Notes under the pieces: model-generated
Database searches by the model: none
Told to the model about the DNA's origin: nothing
Seen by the model: the letters and a program-made list of their open reading frames with translations, nothing else
Made by a program: the position numbers and the translations under genes
Assembly: GCF_001424045.1 (NCBI RefSeq)
Contig: NZ_LMQB01000023.1
Span: 186,001 to 250,000 of the forward strand
Source: Rhizobium sp. Leaf371
Lineage (GTDB): Bacteria > Pseudomonadota > Alphaproteobacteria > Rhizobiales > Rhizobiaceae
Length of the DNA stretch: 64,000 bases
Direction of reading: 5' to 3'
Shown: in pieces, positions 1 to 8,588 of the stretch
How positions within the stretch are numbered: the stretch's first letter is position 1
How the letters are laid out: every line of letters begins with the position of its first letter

Positions 1-2
1 CC

Positions 3-3000
3 AAATCGCAGAAGCTCACATCGGTGGCCGATTTCATCGCGGCACGTTACGGCAAGAACCCGACGGTTGCCGGCATCGTGGCGCTGATTTCGCTGGTGGG
101 GGCCATTCCCTACATCGCTTTGCAGCTCAAGGCCGTGTCGAGTTCGATGGCCGTGCTGGTCGATACCCGGCCCTATGGGCTCGACGGCGGAGCGGCCTTC
201 ATCGATCTTCCCCTGCTGGTCACGCTGTTTCTCGCCTGCTTCGCCATCGTGTTCGGCACCCGCCACACGGATGCGACCGAGCATCAGGACGGGCTGATCC
301 TCGCCATCGCCATGGAATCGGTCGTCAAGCTCGTGGCGCTCGTCACCGTCGGGCTCTACGTCGTCTTCTTCCTGTTCGACGGCCCGACCGACATGCTGAC
401 CCGCGCCCGGGACAACAGCGCCGTCATGGACGCCCTGACCTACCAGACGCCCATGGCGCGCTGGATCGTGCTGACCGTTCTCTCGGCCGTTTCCATCATC
501 CTGCTGCCGCGCCAGTTTCATGTGACGGTGGTGGAAAATCGCACGGCCGGCGAACTGCGGACGGCGGGCATTCTCTTTCCGCTCTATCTCATCGGCATCA
601 ATCTCTTCGTGCTGCCGGTCGCAATCGCCGGCATGCTGACATTTCAGGGAAACGGCGTCGCGGATCTCTATCTCCTGACGCTGCCGCTGTCGCACGACCT
701 GCCGATCCTCACTCTCGTCGCCTTCATCGGCGGCTTCTCGGCTGCGACCGCCATGGTCATCGTCGCCTCCGTCGCCCTGTCGATCATGCTGTCGAACGAC
801 ATCGTCATGCCGATCTTCCTGCGGCGAAACCTGACGGGTCGAGGCCGCTCCAAGGATGTCGGCGCCACGCTTCTGAACGTTCGCCGCATGGCGATCTTCG
901 CGGTGCTGCTGCTCGGCTACGGCTATTATCGGGCGGCCGACATCACCGCAGGGCTCGCATCGCTCGGGCTCTTGTCCTTTGCCGCGATCGCCCAGATGGC
1001 GCCGGCCATGTTCGGGGGGCTCGTCTGGCGGCAGGCGAATGCGCGCGGCGCCATCGCCGGCATGACCATCGGTTTCTTCGTCTGGGCCTATCTGCTGTTC
1101 CTGCCGAGCCTCGGCGGCCCCGACAATTCGCAGGTGGCGGCGACCATTCTCGGCTTCCTGTTTCCCTTTGCCAACATGTTCACGGCCGAGACCGCCGATC
1201 CCCTCGTGAATGCAACGGCGCTCAGCCTCCTGTTCAACACCATAGCCTATGTGGTCTTCTCCCTGTCGCGCGCGCCAAAACCGCTGGAACGGCTGCAGGC
1301 CGGGCTGTTCATCCGCCGGGCATCGCGCACGGAGCGCGCCTTTCGTGGCCGCAAGACCAAGATTACCGTGCTCGACCTGAAGAGCACCATCGCCCGCTAT
1401 CTCGGCGAAGAGCGAATGCAACGGTCGTTCGAGACCTATGCGAAGAAAAGCGGACGACGGCTCGAGGACGGGCAGCCGGCCGACATGGCGCTCATCCATT
1501 TCTCCGAACAGATCCTCGGCAGCGCCATTGGCTCGTCTTCGGCGCGGCTCGTGCTGTCGCTGGTGCTGCAGCGGCTCGATGATACCTCGCCGGATACGGC
1601 CATCCTGCTCGATCAGGCCAGCGAAGCGCTGCAATACAATCAGGATATGCTGCAGACCGCCTTGTCGCAGATGGACCAGGGCATCGCCGTCTTCGACAGT
1701 TCCAACCATCTGATCATCTGGAACCGCCGTTTCCGGCAATTGCTCGATCTGCCCGAGGCGTCCGGGCAGGTCGGCTTTCCCCTGTCGGAGATCGTCGCGA
1801 TCCTGACGCAGCGCGGCGACCGGGTGCGCGACGGCGAACCGGCCTTGCTCACGAGCTTCCTCGCCCTCGACAAGCCGTTCCAGCTGGTGCTGTCGGGCGG
1901 CGAGCGAATCATCGAGGTGCGCAGCAATGCCATGCCGGACAAGGGCCTGGTCACGACCTATACCGACATCACCCAGCGGGTGGCGGCCGATATCGCGCTG
2001 CTGCAGGCCAACGAGACGCTGGAGGCCCGCGTGGCCGAGCGCACGGCCGAACTGACGCGGGTCAACCGCGAGGTGGCGGAGGCGCGCGCCGCGGCCGAGG
2101 AGGCCAACAACGGGAAGACACGCTTCTTCGCCGCGGCCGGCCATGACATCCTGCAGCCGCTGAATGCGGCGCGGCTCTATTCCTCATCCCTGGTCGAGCG
2201 TCTGGGGGCATCCGAAAACCGGCTTCTGGTCCAGAACATCGATTCCTCGCTCGAGTCCGTCGAGGCCATTCTCGGCGCAGTGCTCGATATCTCCCGGCTG
2301 GACACAGGCGCCATGAAGGCACGACTGCAGACCGTTCCGCTCGACGATTTCCTGCGGCGCATCGAGACCGATTTTGCGCCCGTCGCCAAGGCGAGCGGCC
2401 TGAAGCTGACCGTCATGCCGACCTCGCTCCATGTCCGCACCGATCCGAACCTGCTCAGACGCCTGGTGCAGAACCTCGTGTCGAATGCGGTGAAATACAC
2501 GCCGCATGGGCGCGTGCTCGTGGGGGTCAGGCGCCGGGGGGCGGAGGCCGTGATCGAGGTGATCGATTCCGGTATCGGCATTCCCGCCTCGAAATTCCGC
2601 ACCGTCTTCAAGGAATTCGCGCGGCTGGAGGAAGGTGCGCGAACGGCCTCCGGGCTCGGGCTGGGCCTCTCGATCGTCGACCGGATCTCGCGCGTCCTGC
2701 ACCATGCCGTCGATCTTCAGTCGCGACCGGGCAAGGGCACCCGGTTTCGGGTCACGCTGCCGATCGAGGCGGGGGCGCTTGCGAAGCCTGCTTCCGTGGG
2801 GGATATCGCCAATGCCGGACCTGCAATGCCGATGAACGGGCTCGCCGTTCTCTGCATCGACAATGAGCCGCGGATTCTCGAAGGCATGCGCAGCCTTCTG
2901 GAGAATTGGGGATGCCGCGTGATGACGGCGGCCTCGGCCGAACTCTGGCTGTCGGCCAAGATCCGCGACATGCCGGATACCATCATCGCCGATTACCATC

Positions 3001-3215
3001 TCGATCACACCACGGGGATCGATGCGATCCGCGACATCCGCGCAGCCTGTGGCCGCGACGTGCCGGCGCTTTTGATCACGGCGGATCGATCGGTCGAGGT
3101 TCGGGCCGCCGCGGAGCGCGACGGCATCGCGCTTCAGAACAAGCCGGTGCGGCCGGCAGCGCTGCGGGCCTGGCTGACCCGCTCGGCGGCCATGCCGAAG
3201 GCGGCAGCCGAATGA
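3..3215 (+). CDS. Symporter-type hybrid histidine kinase, CrbS-like (5' truncated)
   Basis: Membrane sensor kinase whose N-terminus lies outside the window. The open frame runs back to base 3, and the GTG at 24 is an internal valine inside a sodium:solute symporter (SLC5) domain, with several membrane helices up to about 3' position 1290. Numbering from that valine: a linker, a PAS domain (about 540-650), a coiled coil (about 655-695), a HisKA dimerisation helix with phospho-acceptor H707 (GHDILQPL), an HATPase domain with N box NLVSNAVKYT, G1 DSGIGIP and G2 GLGLGLS, and a C-terminal receiver domain with D990 (IIADYHLD). This layout matches the CrbS/MxtR kinases that control acetate use (acs) in gamma-proteobacteria. 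The convergent NarL/FixJ regulator just downstream is the natural partner. The domain call is firm; the acetate role is inference, since no acs gene is visible. Confidence 0.9.
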   Translation, partial: KSQKLTSVADFIAARYGKNPTVAGIVALISLVGAIPYIALQLKAVSSSMAVLVDTRPYGLDGGAAFIDLPLLVTLFLACFAIVFGTRHTDATEHQDGLILAIAMESVVKLVALVTVGLYVVFFLFDGPTDMLTRARDNSAVMDALTYQTPMARWIVLTVLSAVSIILLPRQFHVTVVENRTAGELRTAGILFPLYLIGINLFVLPVAIAGMLTFQGNGVADLYLLTLPLSHDLPILTLVAFIGGFSAATAMVIVASVALSIMLSNDIVMPIFLRRNLTGRGRSKDVGATLLNVRRMAIFAVLLLGYGYYRAADITAGLASLGLLSFAAIAQMAPAMFGGLVWRQANARGAIAGMTIGFFVWAYLLFLPSLGGPDNSQVAATILGFLFPFANMFTAETADPLVNATALSLLFNTIAYVVFSLSRAPKPLERLQAGLFIRRASRTERAFRGRKTKITVLDLKSTIARYLGEERMQRSFETYAKKSGRRLEDGQPADMALIHFSEQILGSAIGSSSARLVLSLVLQRLDDTSPDTAILLDQASEALQYNQDMLQTALSQMDQGIAVFDSSNHLIIWNRRFRQLLDLPEASGQVGFPLSEIVAILTQRGDRVRDGEPALLTSFLALDKPFQLVLSGGERIIEVRSNAMPDKGLVTTYTDITQRVAADIALLQANETLEARVAERTAELTRVNREVAEARAAAEEANNGKTRFFAAAGHDILQPLNAARLYSSSLVERLGASENRLLVQNIDSSLESVEAILGAVLDISRLDTGAMKARLQTVPLDDFLRRIETDFAPVAKASGLKLTVMPTSLHVRTDPNLLRRLVQNLVSNAVKYTPHGRVLVGVRRRGAEAVIEVIDSGIGIPASKFRTVFKEFARLEEGARTASGLGLGLSIVDRISRVLHHAVDLQSRPGKGTRFRVTLPIEAGALAKPASVGDIANAGPAMPMNGLAVLCIDNEPRILEGMRSLLENWGCRVMTAASAELWLSAKIRDMPDTIIADYHLDHTTGIDAIRDIRAACGRDVPALLITADRSVEVRAAAERDGIALQNKPVRPAALRAWLTRSAAMPKAAAE

Positions 3216-3258
3216 TCAGGTTGCGGTGGCGTGATCCTCACGCGGCGGCGGCGTGAGA

Positions 3259-3906
3259 TCACGCCGCGACGGCCATGACCTTGCCGAGCTGGATGACCGC
3301 CTGCGTGCGGCTGTCGACATTGAGCTTCAGGAGAATCGCCGAGACGTGCGCCTTGATGGTCGCCTCGGAGACGCCGAGCTCATAGGCGATCTGCTTGTTG
3401 AGCAGGCCCTCGGCCAGCATGGCGAGAACGCGCGACTGCTGCGGTGTCAGCGTGTTCAGCCGCTGGATGAGGTCGGCCACGTCGGGCTCATGACTCATGC
3501 CGCGCCGGAAACCCGCCGGCGTATAGAGATTGCCGGCGATCACCGTATCGATCGCGCCGCGGATATCCTCGATTCCGGCCGATTTCGACAGGAAGCCGCA
3601 GGCGCCGAGATCAATCGCGCGGGTGATGGTGGCCGGCTCGTCATGGGCGGAGACGATCAGGATCGGCAGCGAGGGAAACTCGGTCCGAAGGACCATCAGG
3701 CCGGAAAAGCCGCTGACGCCGGGCATGGTGAGATCGAGCATCAGGAGATCGGCATCGGGATGCAGTGCCGCCGCAACGCGCACGGCACCGAAGTCGCCGG
3801 CTTCCACGATATCCGGCGCCCCCGGCATGGCCGCCAGCGCCTGCCGCATCGCCCCGCGAAAGAGCGGATGGTCGTCCGCAACGATGATGGTCATACCCTG
3901 TGCCAT
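3259..3906 (-). CDS. NarL/FixJ-family response regulator (CrbR/ErdR-like)
   Basis: Two-component response regulator of 215 residues. The N-terminal receiver has the acidic pair DD at 11-12 and phospho-acceptor D58 (LLMLDLTMPG). The C-terminal LuxR-type helix-turn-helix (about 145-210) contains LTPQQSRVLAMLAEGL and the recognition region VSEATIKAHVSAIL. It lies tail-to-tail with the symporter-type hybrid kinase, 43 bp apart, as in CrbS/CrbR pairs, so it is probably the DNA-binding output of that kinase. A second ATG five codons in (MTIIVADDHP) is an alternative start. Regulation of acetate or overflow metabolism is an inference from family resemblance. Confidence 0.9.
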   Translation of the reverse strand: MAQGMTIIVADDHPLFRGAMRQALAAMPGAPDIVEAGDFGAVRVAAALHPDADLLMLDLTMPGVSGFSGLMVLRTEFPSLPILIVSAHDEPATITRAIDLGACGFLSKSAGIEDIRGAIDTVIAGNLYTPAGFRRGMSHEPDVADLIQRLNTLTPQQSRVLAMLAEGLLNKQIAYELGVSEATIKAHVSAILLKLNVDSRTQAVIQLGKVMAVAA

Positions 3907-4021
3907 GATGCTCCCTCCTCGAGCGACCGGCCGTCAGGTCCTCCAACCCGTCAGCCGGCGTCATGTCTCGTCTTTCCCGCAAACCTTCCGGCCGTCCTTG
4001 CCGTTCCGGCAGTCGCCCGGA

Positions 4022-4501
4022 TCACGTCTTTCGCAGGTCGCCGTCAGGGTCAGGCGCCGGCGGGGTTTTCTCCTCACCCTGCCATTCGCGTCCGAAGTCC
4101 CGGGCGATCCCCATGAAGCTGCGCAACATTCTATCCATAATGCCCATGGTCTGGTCAATCTCTTCCTGCGTCGGGAGCCGCGGCGAGAAGCCTTCCGGCG
4201 CATCCTTCACGGCTTTTTCCAGCGTTTCGACGCGCTTTTCGAGCAGATCGAGCTCCAGATCGTAGGCCGTCCGCTCGTCGGCGGCCATCCGGCAGACGAG
4301 ATCGCCGGCTTTTTCCTGGCAGAGCGTGACCTCGCCCGTCTGCGTGTCCAGTCGCGCGATGCCGGTATCGGTCTTCTGCATGCTGTAGCGACCGGGCGCC
4401 GGCGCCTGCGACAGGGCCGGGGTAACGCCGATCAAAAGTGCGACGACGGCAAGCGGCAGACCCTGCGGCGTAAGGCGACGGATGGGTACGGGGTTGGACA
4501 T
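4022..4501 (-). CDS. Small secreted protein of unknown function
   Basis: 159 residues. An N-terminal signal peptide is visible (hydrophobic stretch LAVVALLIGVTPALS, probable cleavage after ALSQA), so the mature protein is likely periplasmic. After it come a short beta-rich part with two cysteines (TLCQEK, DLVCRM), a charged helical or coiled-coil region (about 80-100, LELDLLEKRVETLEKAV) and a proline/charged tail. I recognise no named domain; it resembles conserved hypothetical proteins of Rhizobiales. It is a single gene, 115 bp downstream of the response regulator start and on the same strand. No function is assigned. Confidence 0.72.
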   Translation of the reverse strand: MSNPVPIRRLTPQGLPLAVVALLIGVTPALSQAPAPGRYSMQKTDTGIARLDTQTGEVTLCQEKAGDLVCRMAADERTAYDLELDLLEKRVETLEKAVKDAPEGFSPRLPTQEEIDQTMGIMDRMLRSFMGIARDFGREWQGEEKTPPAPDPDGDLRKT

Positions 4502-4791
4502 GGCGGCAGGCTCCTTGATCGGTCATCGTCGGGCGCGGTTGGCGTTCGGACACGTCATGTGAGACGCGTGTCGCACGAGTGGTGGACTTTTACGGCGCTT
4601 TGCGGCAAGTCCACGACATCGGAGGCGACCGGTTCCCGGGCCCGTCTCGTCGCAGCGCCGGTCGGTCCATCGACGAGAGCCTTGCGACCCGAGACCGGCC
4701 CCAAGGACGGGACCCGAAGCGCTGCACGCATGTTGCGGATCATCTCTCCGCCCAGCGTTGCAGTGTATCAGAGCGACGAGGAGCAAGCACC
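4502..4791. other. Intergenic region between divergent genes
   Basis: 290 bp separating the secreted-protein gene (leftward) from the DUF952 gene (rightward), so it must hold both promoters. A GAGGAG Shine-Dalgarno sequence lies just before the DUF952 start. Open frames can be drawn across it but none has gene-like features, and I see no clear RNA or repeat. Confidence 0.4.
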
Positions 4792-5139
4792 ATGTCCGGC
4801 ATCATCTACAAAATCGTACCAACGTCTCTGTGGCGAAACGCACAGGCTGCCGGAACGTTCGAAGGCGCGCCGGTCGATCTTGCCGACGGCTTCATCCACT
4901 TCTCGACGGCGGACCAGGTCGCGGAGACCGCACGGCGGCACTTTGCCGGACAGGACGACCTGCTGCTGGTCGGCATCGACGGAGACAGGCTGGGCGAAGC
5001 GCTGGTCTACGAGACCTCCCGCGGCGGCGCGCTGTTTCCGCATCTCTACGGTCCGCTTCCCATGACCGCCGTCCTGTTCGAGCAGGCTTTGCCGCTGTCG
5101 CCGGATGGCCGCCACCTCTTTCCGGAGCTCGAAGCATGA
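4792..5139 (+). CDS. DUF952 domain-containing protein
   Basis: 115 residues, a complete DUF952 domain: the family signature IYKIVPTSLW at the N-terminus, GFIHFSTADQV in the middle and a conserved LYGPLPMTAV segment near the end. The ATG at 4792 is preceded by GAGGAG, which selects it over longer in-frame extensions upstream. The stop codon overlaps the pyrD start (ATGA), so the two are translationally coupled. The biochemical role of the family is unknown; it is often found beside pyrD in rhizobia. Confidence 0.88.
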   Translation: MSGIIYKIVPTSLWRNAQAAGTFEGAPVDLADGFIHFSTADQVAETARRHFAGQDDLLLVGIDGDRLGEALVYETSRGGALFPHLYGPLPMTAVLFEQALPLSPDGRHLFPELEA

Positions 5140-6221
5140 AAGCGCATCTCGAAGCCCTCGCGCGGCGCGCACTGTTTCTCACCGATCCGGAAATGGCGCA
5201 TGGGCTTTCCATCAAGGCCCTGCGCTCGGGCCTCGTGCCGTCGCATGCGGCACCCGCGGATGCACGGCTGCACCAGTCGGTCGCCGGCATCCGCTTTCCC
5301 AATCCGCTGGGCATGGCCGCCGGATACGACAAGAACGCCGAGGTGCCGGAATCGCTTCTGCGCCTCGGCTTCGGCTTTACCGAGATCGGCACCGTCACCC
5401 CCCGCCCGCAGGCGGGCAACGACCGGCCGCGCATCTTCCGGCTGGTCCGCGACGAGGCCGTCATTAACCGGCTGGGCTTCAACAATGAGGGGCATGCCGC
5501 GGCTCTCGATCGCCTGAAAGCCTGCCGGGCCGATCCGCTGATCGGCGTGAACATCGGCGCCAACAAGGACAGCACCGACCGGGTGAACGACTATGTGCTC
5601 GGCATTCGCTGCTTTGCGCCGGTCGCCCGGTATTTTACCGCCAATATCTCCTCGCCCAACACACCCGGCCTGCGCGACCTGCAGGCCCGCGGCAGCCTGT
5701 CCGCTCTGCTGACGGCGGTGCTGGAGGCGCGCGACATCGAGGCGCGCAAGCTGAAACGCAAGCTGCCGGTGTTCCTGAAGATCGCGCCCGATCTCAGCGA
5801 GGAGGGTCTGGACGATATCGCCGCGGAAGCGCTGGCCCACCCGCTCGACGGGCTGATCGTCTCCAACACGACGCTCTCGCGAGCCGGGTTGACCGACACG
5901 CGACAGGCGGCGGAGGCCGGCGGTCTTTCCGGCAAGCCGCTGTTCGATGCCTCCACGGTGGTTCTGGCGAAAATGCGCCAGCGCGTCGGTCCCGATCTGC
6001 CGATCATCGGTGTCGGCGGCATCCATTCGGCCGAGACGGCGGCCGAGAAGATCCGGGCGGGGGCCGATCTGGTCCAACTCTATTCCGGCATGATCTTCGA
6101 GGGGCCCGGGCTGCCGAGCCGTATCGTGAGCGGCCTCTCGCGCCTCTGCGACCGCGAGGGCCTGAGCTCGATCCGCGACATCCGGAATTCGCGCACCGCC
6201 TACTGGGCCGCGAAGGTCTGA
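5136..6221 (+). CDS. pyrD: Dihydroorotate dehydrogenase (quinone), class 2
   Basis: FMN enzyme that oxidises dihydroorotate to orotate in pyrimidine synthesis, passing electrons to membrane quinone. 361 residues, normal for class 2. An amphipathic N-terminal helix (about 1-35) for membrane contact is present, followed by the FMN-barrel motifs AAGYDKNAEVP, GTVTPRPQAGN, NRLGFNNEG, the active-site segment NISSPNTPGLR with the class 2 catalytic serine, VSNTTLSR, and the phosphate-binding IGVGGIHSAE. It starts inside the stop codon of the DUF952 gene (ATGA). Its 3' end overlaps the convergent MATE gene by 22 bp. Confidence 0.97.
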   Translation: MKAHLEALARRALFLTDPEMAHGLSIKALRSGLVPSHAAPADARLHQSVAGIRFPNPLGMAAGYDKNAEVPESLLRLGFGFTEIGTVTPRPQAGNDRPRIFRLVRDEAVINRLGFNNEGHAAALDRLKACRADPLIGVNIGANKDSTDRVNDYVLGIRCFAPVARYFTANISSPNTPGLRDLQARGSLSALLTAVLEARDIEARKLKRKLPVFLKIAPDLSEEGLDDIAAEALAHPLDGLIVSNTTLSRAGLTDTRQAAEAGGLSGKPLFDASTVVLAKMRQRVGPDLPIIGVGGIHSAETAAEKIRAGADLVQLYSGMIFEGPGLPSRIVSGLSRLCDREGLSSIRDIRNSRTAYWAAKV

Positions 6222-7573
6222 GCCGACCGCCGGGGCACGCGCGACAAGAGCAGCAGGCCGCGGCAGAGCAGGAACAGGTTCAGCGCCGCCCAAAGGCCGT
6301 GATTGCCGAAGACCGGCACGAAGGCGAGGAGCGCTGCGATATAGATCACGAAGGCGGCCAGCATCATGTTGCGCATGTCGCGCGACCACGTCGCGCCGAT
6401 GAAGACGCCATCCATGAGAAAGGCGAGCGCGCCCGTCATCGCGGTCAGGGCCGCCCACGGCGTATAGGCATGGGCGACGCTGCGCACGTCGGGCGCCGTG
6501 GTCAGGAGATCGACGATGTCGTCTCCGAACACGAAGAAGGCGAGCGTCGTCAGCGCGGCGAGCGCGAAGGACCAGAGCGCCGTCATCTTCAAGGCGCGGT
6601 CGAAGGCAGGGCGATAGCCCGCACCGATGGCGCGACCGGTCAACTGTTCGGCCGCATTGGCCAGGCCGTCGAGGTAGTAGCCGGCGACGAGGAAGATCGT
6701 CATCAGCACGGCATTGGCCGCAAGGGTCACCGGCCCGAAGGACGTGCCGACCCGCGTGATCACCAGAAAGACGGCAAGGAGGACGAAGGACCGAATCATG
6801 ATATCGCGGTTCAGCGCGAAGAGGCGTGTCAGCCCGCTGCGCTCGGCGATCGCGCGCCAGGTGGGCTTCGCCATCGGGTCGAAGCGGGACACGACGATCG
6901 CAAAGCCGACGAGGGCGCCGACCCCTTCGCCGGTCAGCGTCGCGATGGCGACGCCGGCCACGCCCCAGCCGACATAAAGCCCGAGCGTGATCGACAGCAC
7001 GATGTTGACGCCATTGATCAGCGTCTGCAGCAGAAGGCCGAGCGTCGCCTGCCCGCGCCCGAGGACGTAGCCGAGGATGGCGTAATTGGCGAGCGATGCC
7101 GGGGCGGCGAGGATGCGCCAGAGGAAGTACGTCCGCGTGACATCGGCCACCGCCTGGCCGGGGTCGAGCAAGGCCAGCCCCGCCCAGAGAAGAAGCGGCG
7201 ACAGGGCGATGGTCGCGAAACCCGCCGTGAGCGCGATGATCATCGAGCGCCAGAAGACGGTCTGCTCCTCCCGCCGGTCGCCGCGCCCGAAAGCCTGCGC
7301 CACCAGTCCCGTGGTTGCCGACCGCAGGAAGTTGAAGGTGACGAAGATGAGGTCGAAGACGACGGCCCCGACCGCGAGCCCCGCCAGCAGCGTCGCATCG
7401 CCGAGGCGCCCGACGACGGCGGTATCGACGAGACCGAGGAGCGGCGTCGTGAGAAAGCCGAGCGTCATGGGAACGGCGATGGAGAGAATGAGCCGGTGGG
7501 TGACCCGGAACGGGCCTGCGGCTTCGCCGATGGCCACACCGTCATGCCCGGGAATTTCTGCCTGCATGTCCAT
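6200..7573 (-). CDS. MATE-family multidrug/toxin exporter (DinF-like)
   Basis: 457-residue inner-membrane antiporter with about 12 predicted membrane helices in two six-helix halves, the MATE arrangement. The start LILSIAVPMTLGFLTTPLLG and the segment VDTAVVGRLGD are typical of the DinF branch. Substrates cannot be read from sequence; the family exports cationic drugs or organic acids using Na+ or H+ gradients. A second in-frame ATG two codons downstream fits the GGGAG ribosome site better and may be the true start. Its last 22 bp overlap the 3' end of pyrD on the other strand. Confidence 0.92.
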   Translation of the reverse strand: MDMQAEIPGHDGVAIGEAAGPFRVTHRLILSIAVPMTLGFLTTPLLGLVDTAVVGRLGDATLLAGLAVGAVVFDLIFVTFNFLRSATTGLVAQAFGRGDRREEQTVFWRSMIIALTAGFATIALSPLLLWAGLALLDPGQAVADVTRTYFLWRILAAPASLANYAILGYVLGRGQATLGLLLQTLINGVNIVLSITLGLYVGWGVAGVAIATLTGEGVGALVGFAIVVSRFDPMAKPTWRAIAERSGLTRLFALNRDIMIRSFVLLAVFLVITRVGTSFGPVTLAANAVLMTIFLVAGYYLDGLANAAEQLTGRAIGAGYRPAFDRALKMTALWSFALAALTTLAFFVFGDDIVDLLTTAPDVRSVAHAYTPWAALTAMTGALAFLMDGVFIGATWSRDMRNMMLAAFVIYIAALLAFVPVFGNHGLWAALNLFLLCRGLLLLSRVPRRSAQTFAAQ

Positions 7574-7609
7574 CCTCTCCCGACGTCACGCAGCGACATC
7601 TCCGGCCGC

Positions 7610-8116
7610 TCAGGTGCCGGAGGAGAGCACCATGGCCCAATAGGGCCGGTTGCCGGAGGCGGGATTGCGCATGACGGCAACGCCCAGACCTGAATAGCCG
7701 GGTCCGAGCATGTTTTCGAGATGTTTCGGCGAGTTCAGCCAGGCAAGATAAGCCTTCTGCGCGTCCGCCTGACCGACCGCGATATTCTCGGCCGCGGGCA
7801 GGCTGACCGACTGGCTTTTCATGCGTGCGCCAAAACTGTCGGTGATGCCGATCAGATGAGCCATCTTGCCGGCTTTCGCCATGCGCCCGGCCTGCGAAAG
7901 GGCGGCACTTGCGGCTGCCGGGTCACGCGACAGGGGGCTCAACCCGCGCGCCTTGCGCAGACTATTGATGAGGCCGAGCGTCGCTTCGGTTTCGTCGCTG
8001 CCGTCGCCGGGCGGTGAGAGCACGGAGGTCGTATTGCAGCCGGCGAGCCCGCCAAGCGCGAGGAGGCTCGCGGCCGTCAGAAACGTGCGGCGGTTCTGCG
8101 GTGAGGGAAACGGCAT
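7610..8116 (-). CDS. CAP/SCP-domain lipoprotein
   Basis: 168 residues. The N-terminus carries a twin-arginine style signal (NRRTFLTAASLLALG) ending in a lipobox-like LAGC, so it is probably an exported lipoprotein. The rest is a CAP (SCP-like, PR-1) domain with the usual order: helix INSLRKARGLSPLSRDP, a histidine in MAHLIG, SLPAAENIAVGQ, WLNSPKHLENMLGPGYSGLGVA, and a closing strand. Rhizobial homologues are annotated only as CAP-domain proteins. The stop of the upstream DUF6460 gene is only 2 bp before its start, so the two form one leftward operon. Confidence 0.9.
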   Translation of the reverse strand: MPFPSPQNRRTFLTAASLLALGGLAGCNTTSVLSPPGDGSDETEATLGLINSLRKARGLSPLSRDPAAASAALSQAGRMAKAGKMAHLIGITDSFGARMKSQSVSLPAAENIAVGQADAQKAYLAWLNSPKHLENMLGPGYSGLGVAVMRNPASGNRPYWAMVLSSGT

Positions 8117-8118
8117 CT

Positions 8119-8385
8119 CTATCGACGGAAACTCAGGAGCCGAAGCACGATGAAGATTGGAATGACCACCGCCGCGCCGATCAGCAGATACTCGCCGACA
8201 TCGCCCAGCGCATCGAAGCCGGTATACCAGAGCTCGAGGAAGAAATCGCGGATGCTGCGGAAGATGCCATAGGGCGTCCAGCCGAACACGGTCATCACGA
8301 AGCCGACGACCAGCGACAGGACCAAGAGCTTCACGATCACCCGACCGGGCGAATCGCCGAGAAACCTGTTCAATCCATCAGCCAT
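8119..8385 (-). CDS. DUF6460-like small membrane protein
   Basis: 88 residues using the ATG at 8385, chosen because AGGAGA lies just before it; longer in-frame extensions lack such a site. A short N-terminal segment (LNRFLGDSPGRVIVKL) leads into a hydrophobic helix (LLVLSLVVGFVMTVFGWTP), an amphipathic part (about 40-60) and a second membrane helix (YLLIGAAVVIPIFIVLRLL). This matches the small inner-membrane family called DUF6460 in rhizobia. Function unknown. It is the first gene of a two-gene unit with the CAP-domain lipoprotein. Confidence 0.78.
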   Translation of the reverse strand: MADGLNRFLGDSPGRVIVKLLVLSLVVGFVMTVFGWTPYGIFRSIRDFFLELWYTGFDALGDVGEYLLIGAAVVIPIFIVLRLLSFRR

Positions 8386-8588
8386 ACTCAAGCGTCTCCT
8401 CGGGCGGTCTCGCGCGACATGTTCCAGCGCCGTGCTCACGGCCTTCATCCGCATGTAGCGGCCAAGGCCTCCTGTCGCAAGCATTGTGGGCGGAATCGCG
8501 GCGTCTGCGCGCCAGGACGCGAAATCGCTTTTCAGTCTTTCGGCGAGAGCCTATGTGATCGCGCGCCCTCTCGCGCTGGAGCCCGCCC

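Noticed and set aside
24-26. GTG as the start of the hybrid kinase
   Set aside because: The reading frame is open to the window edge and the sequence before it (KLTS then VADFIAARYG) is a normal internal symporter segment.
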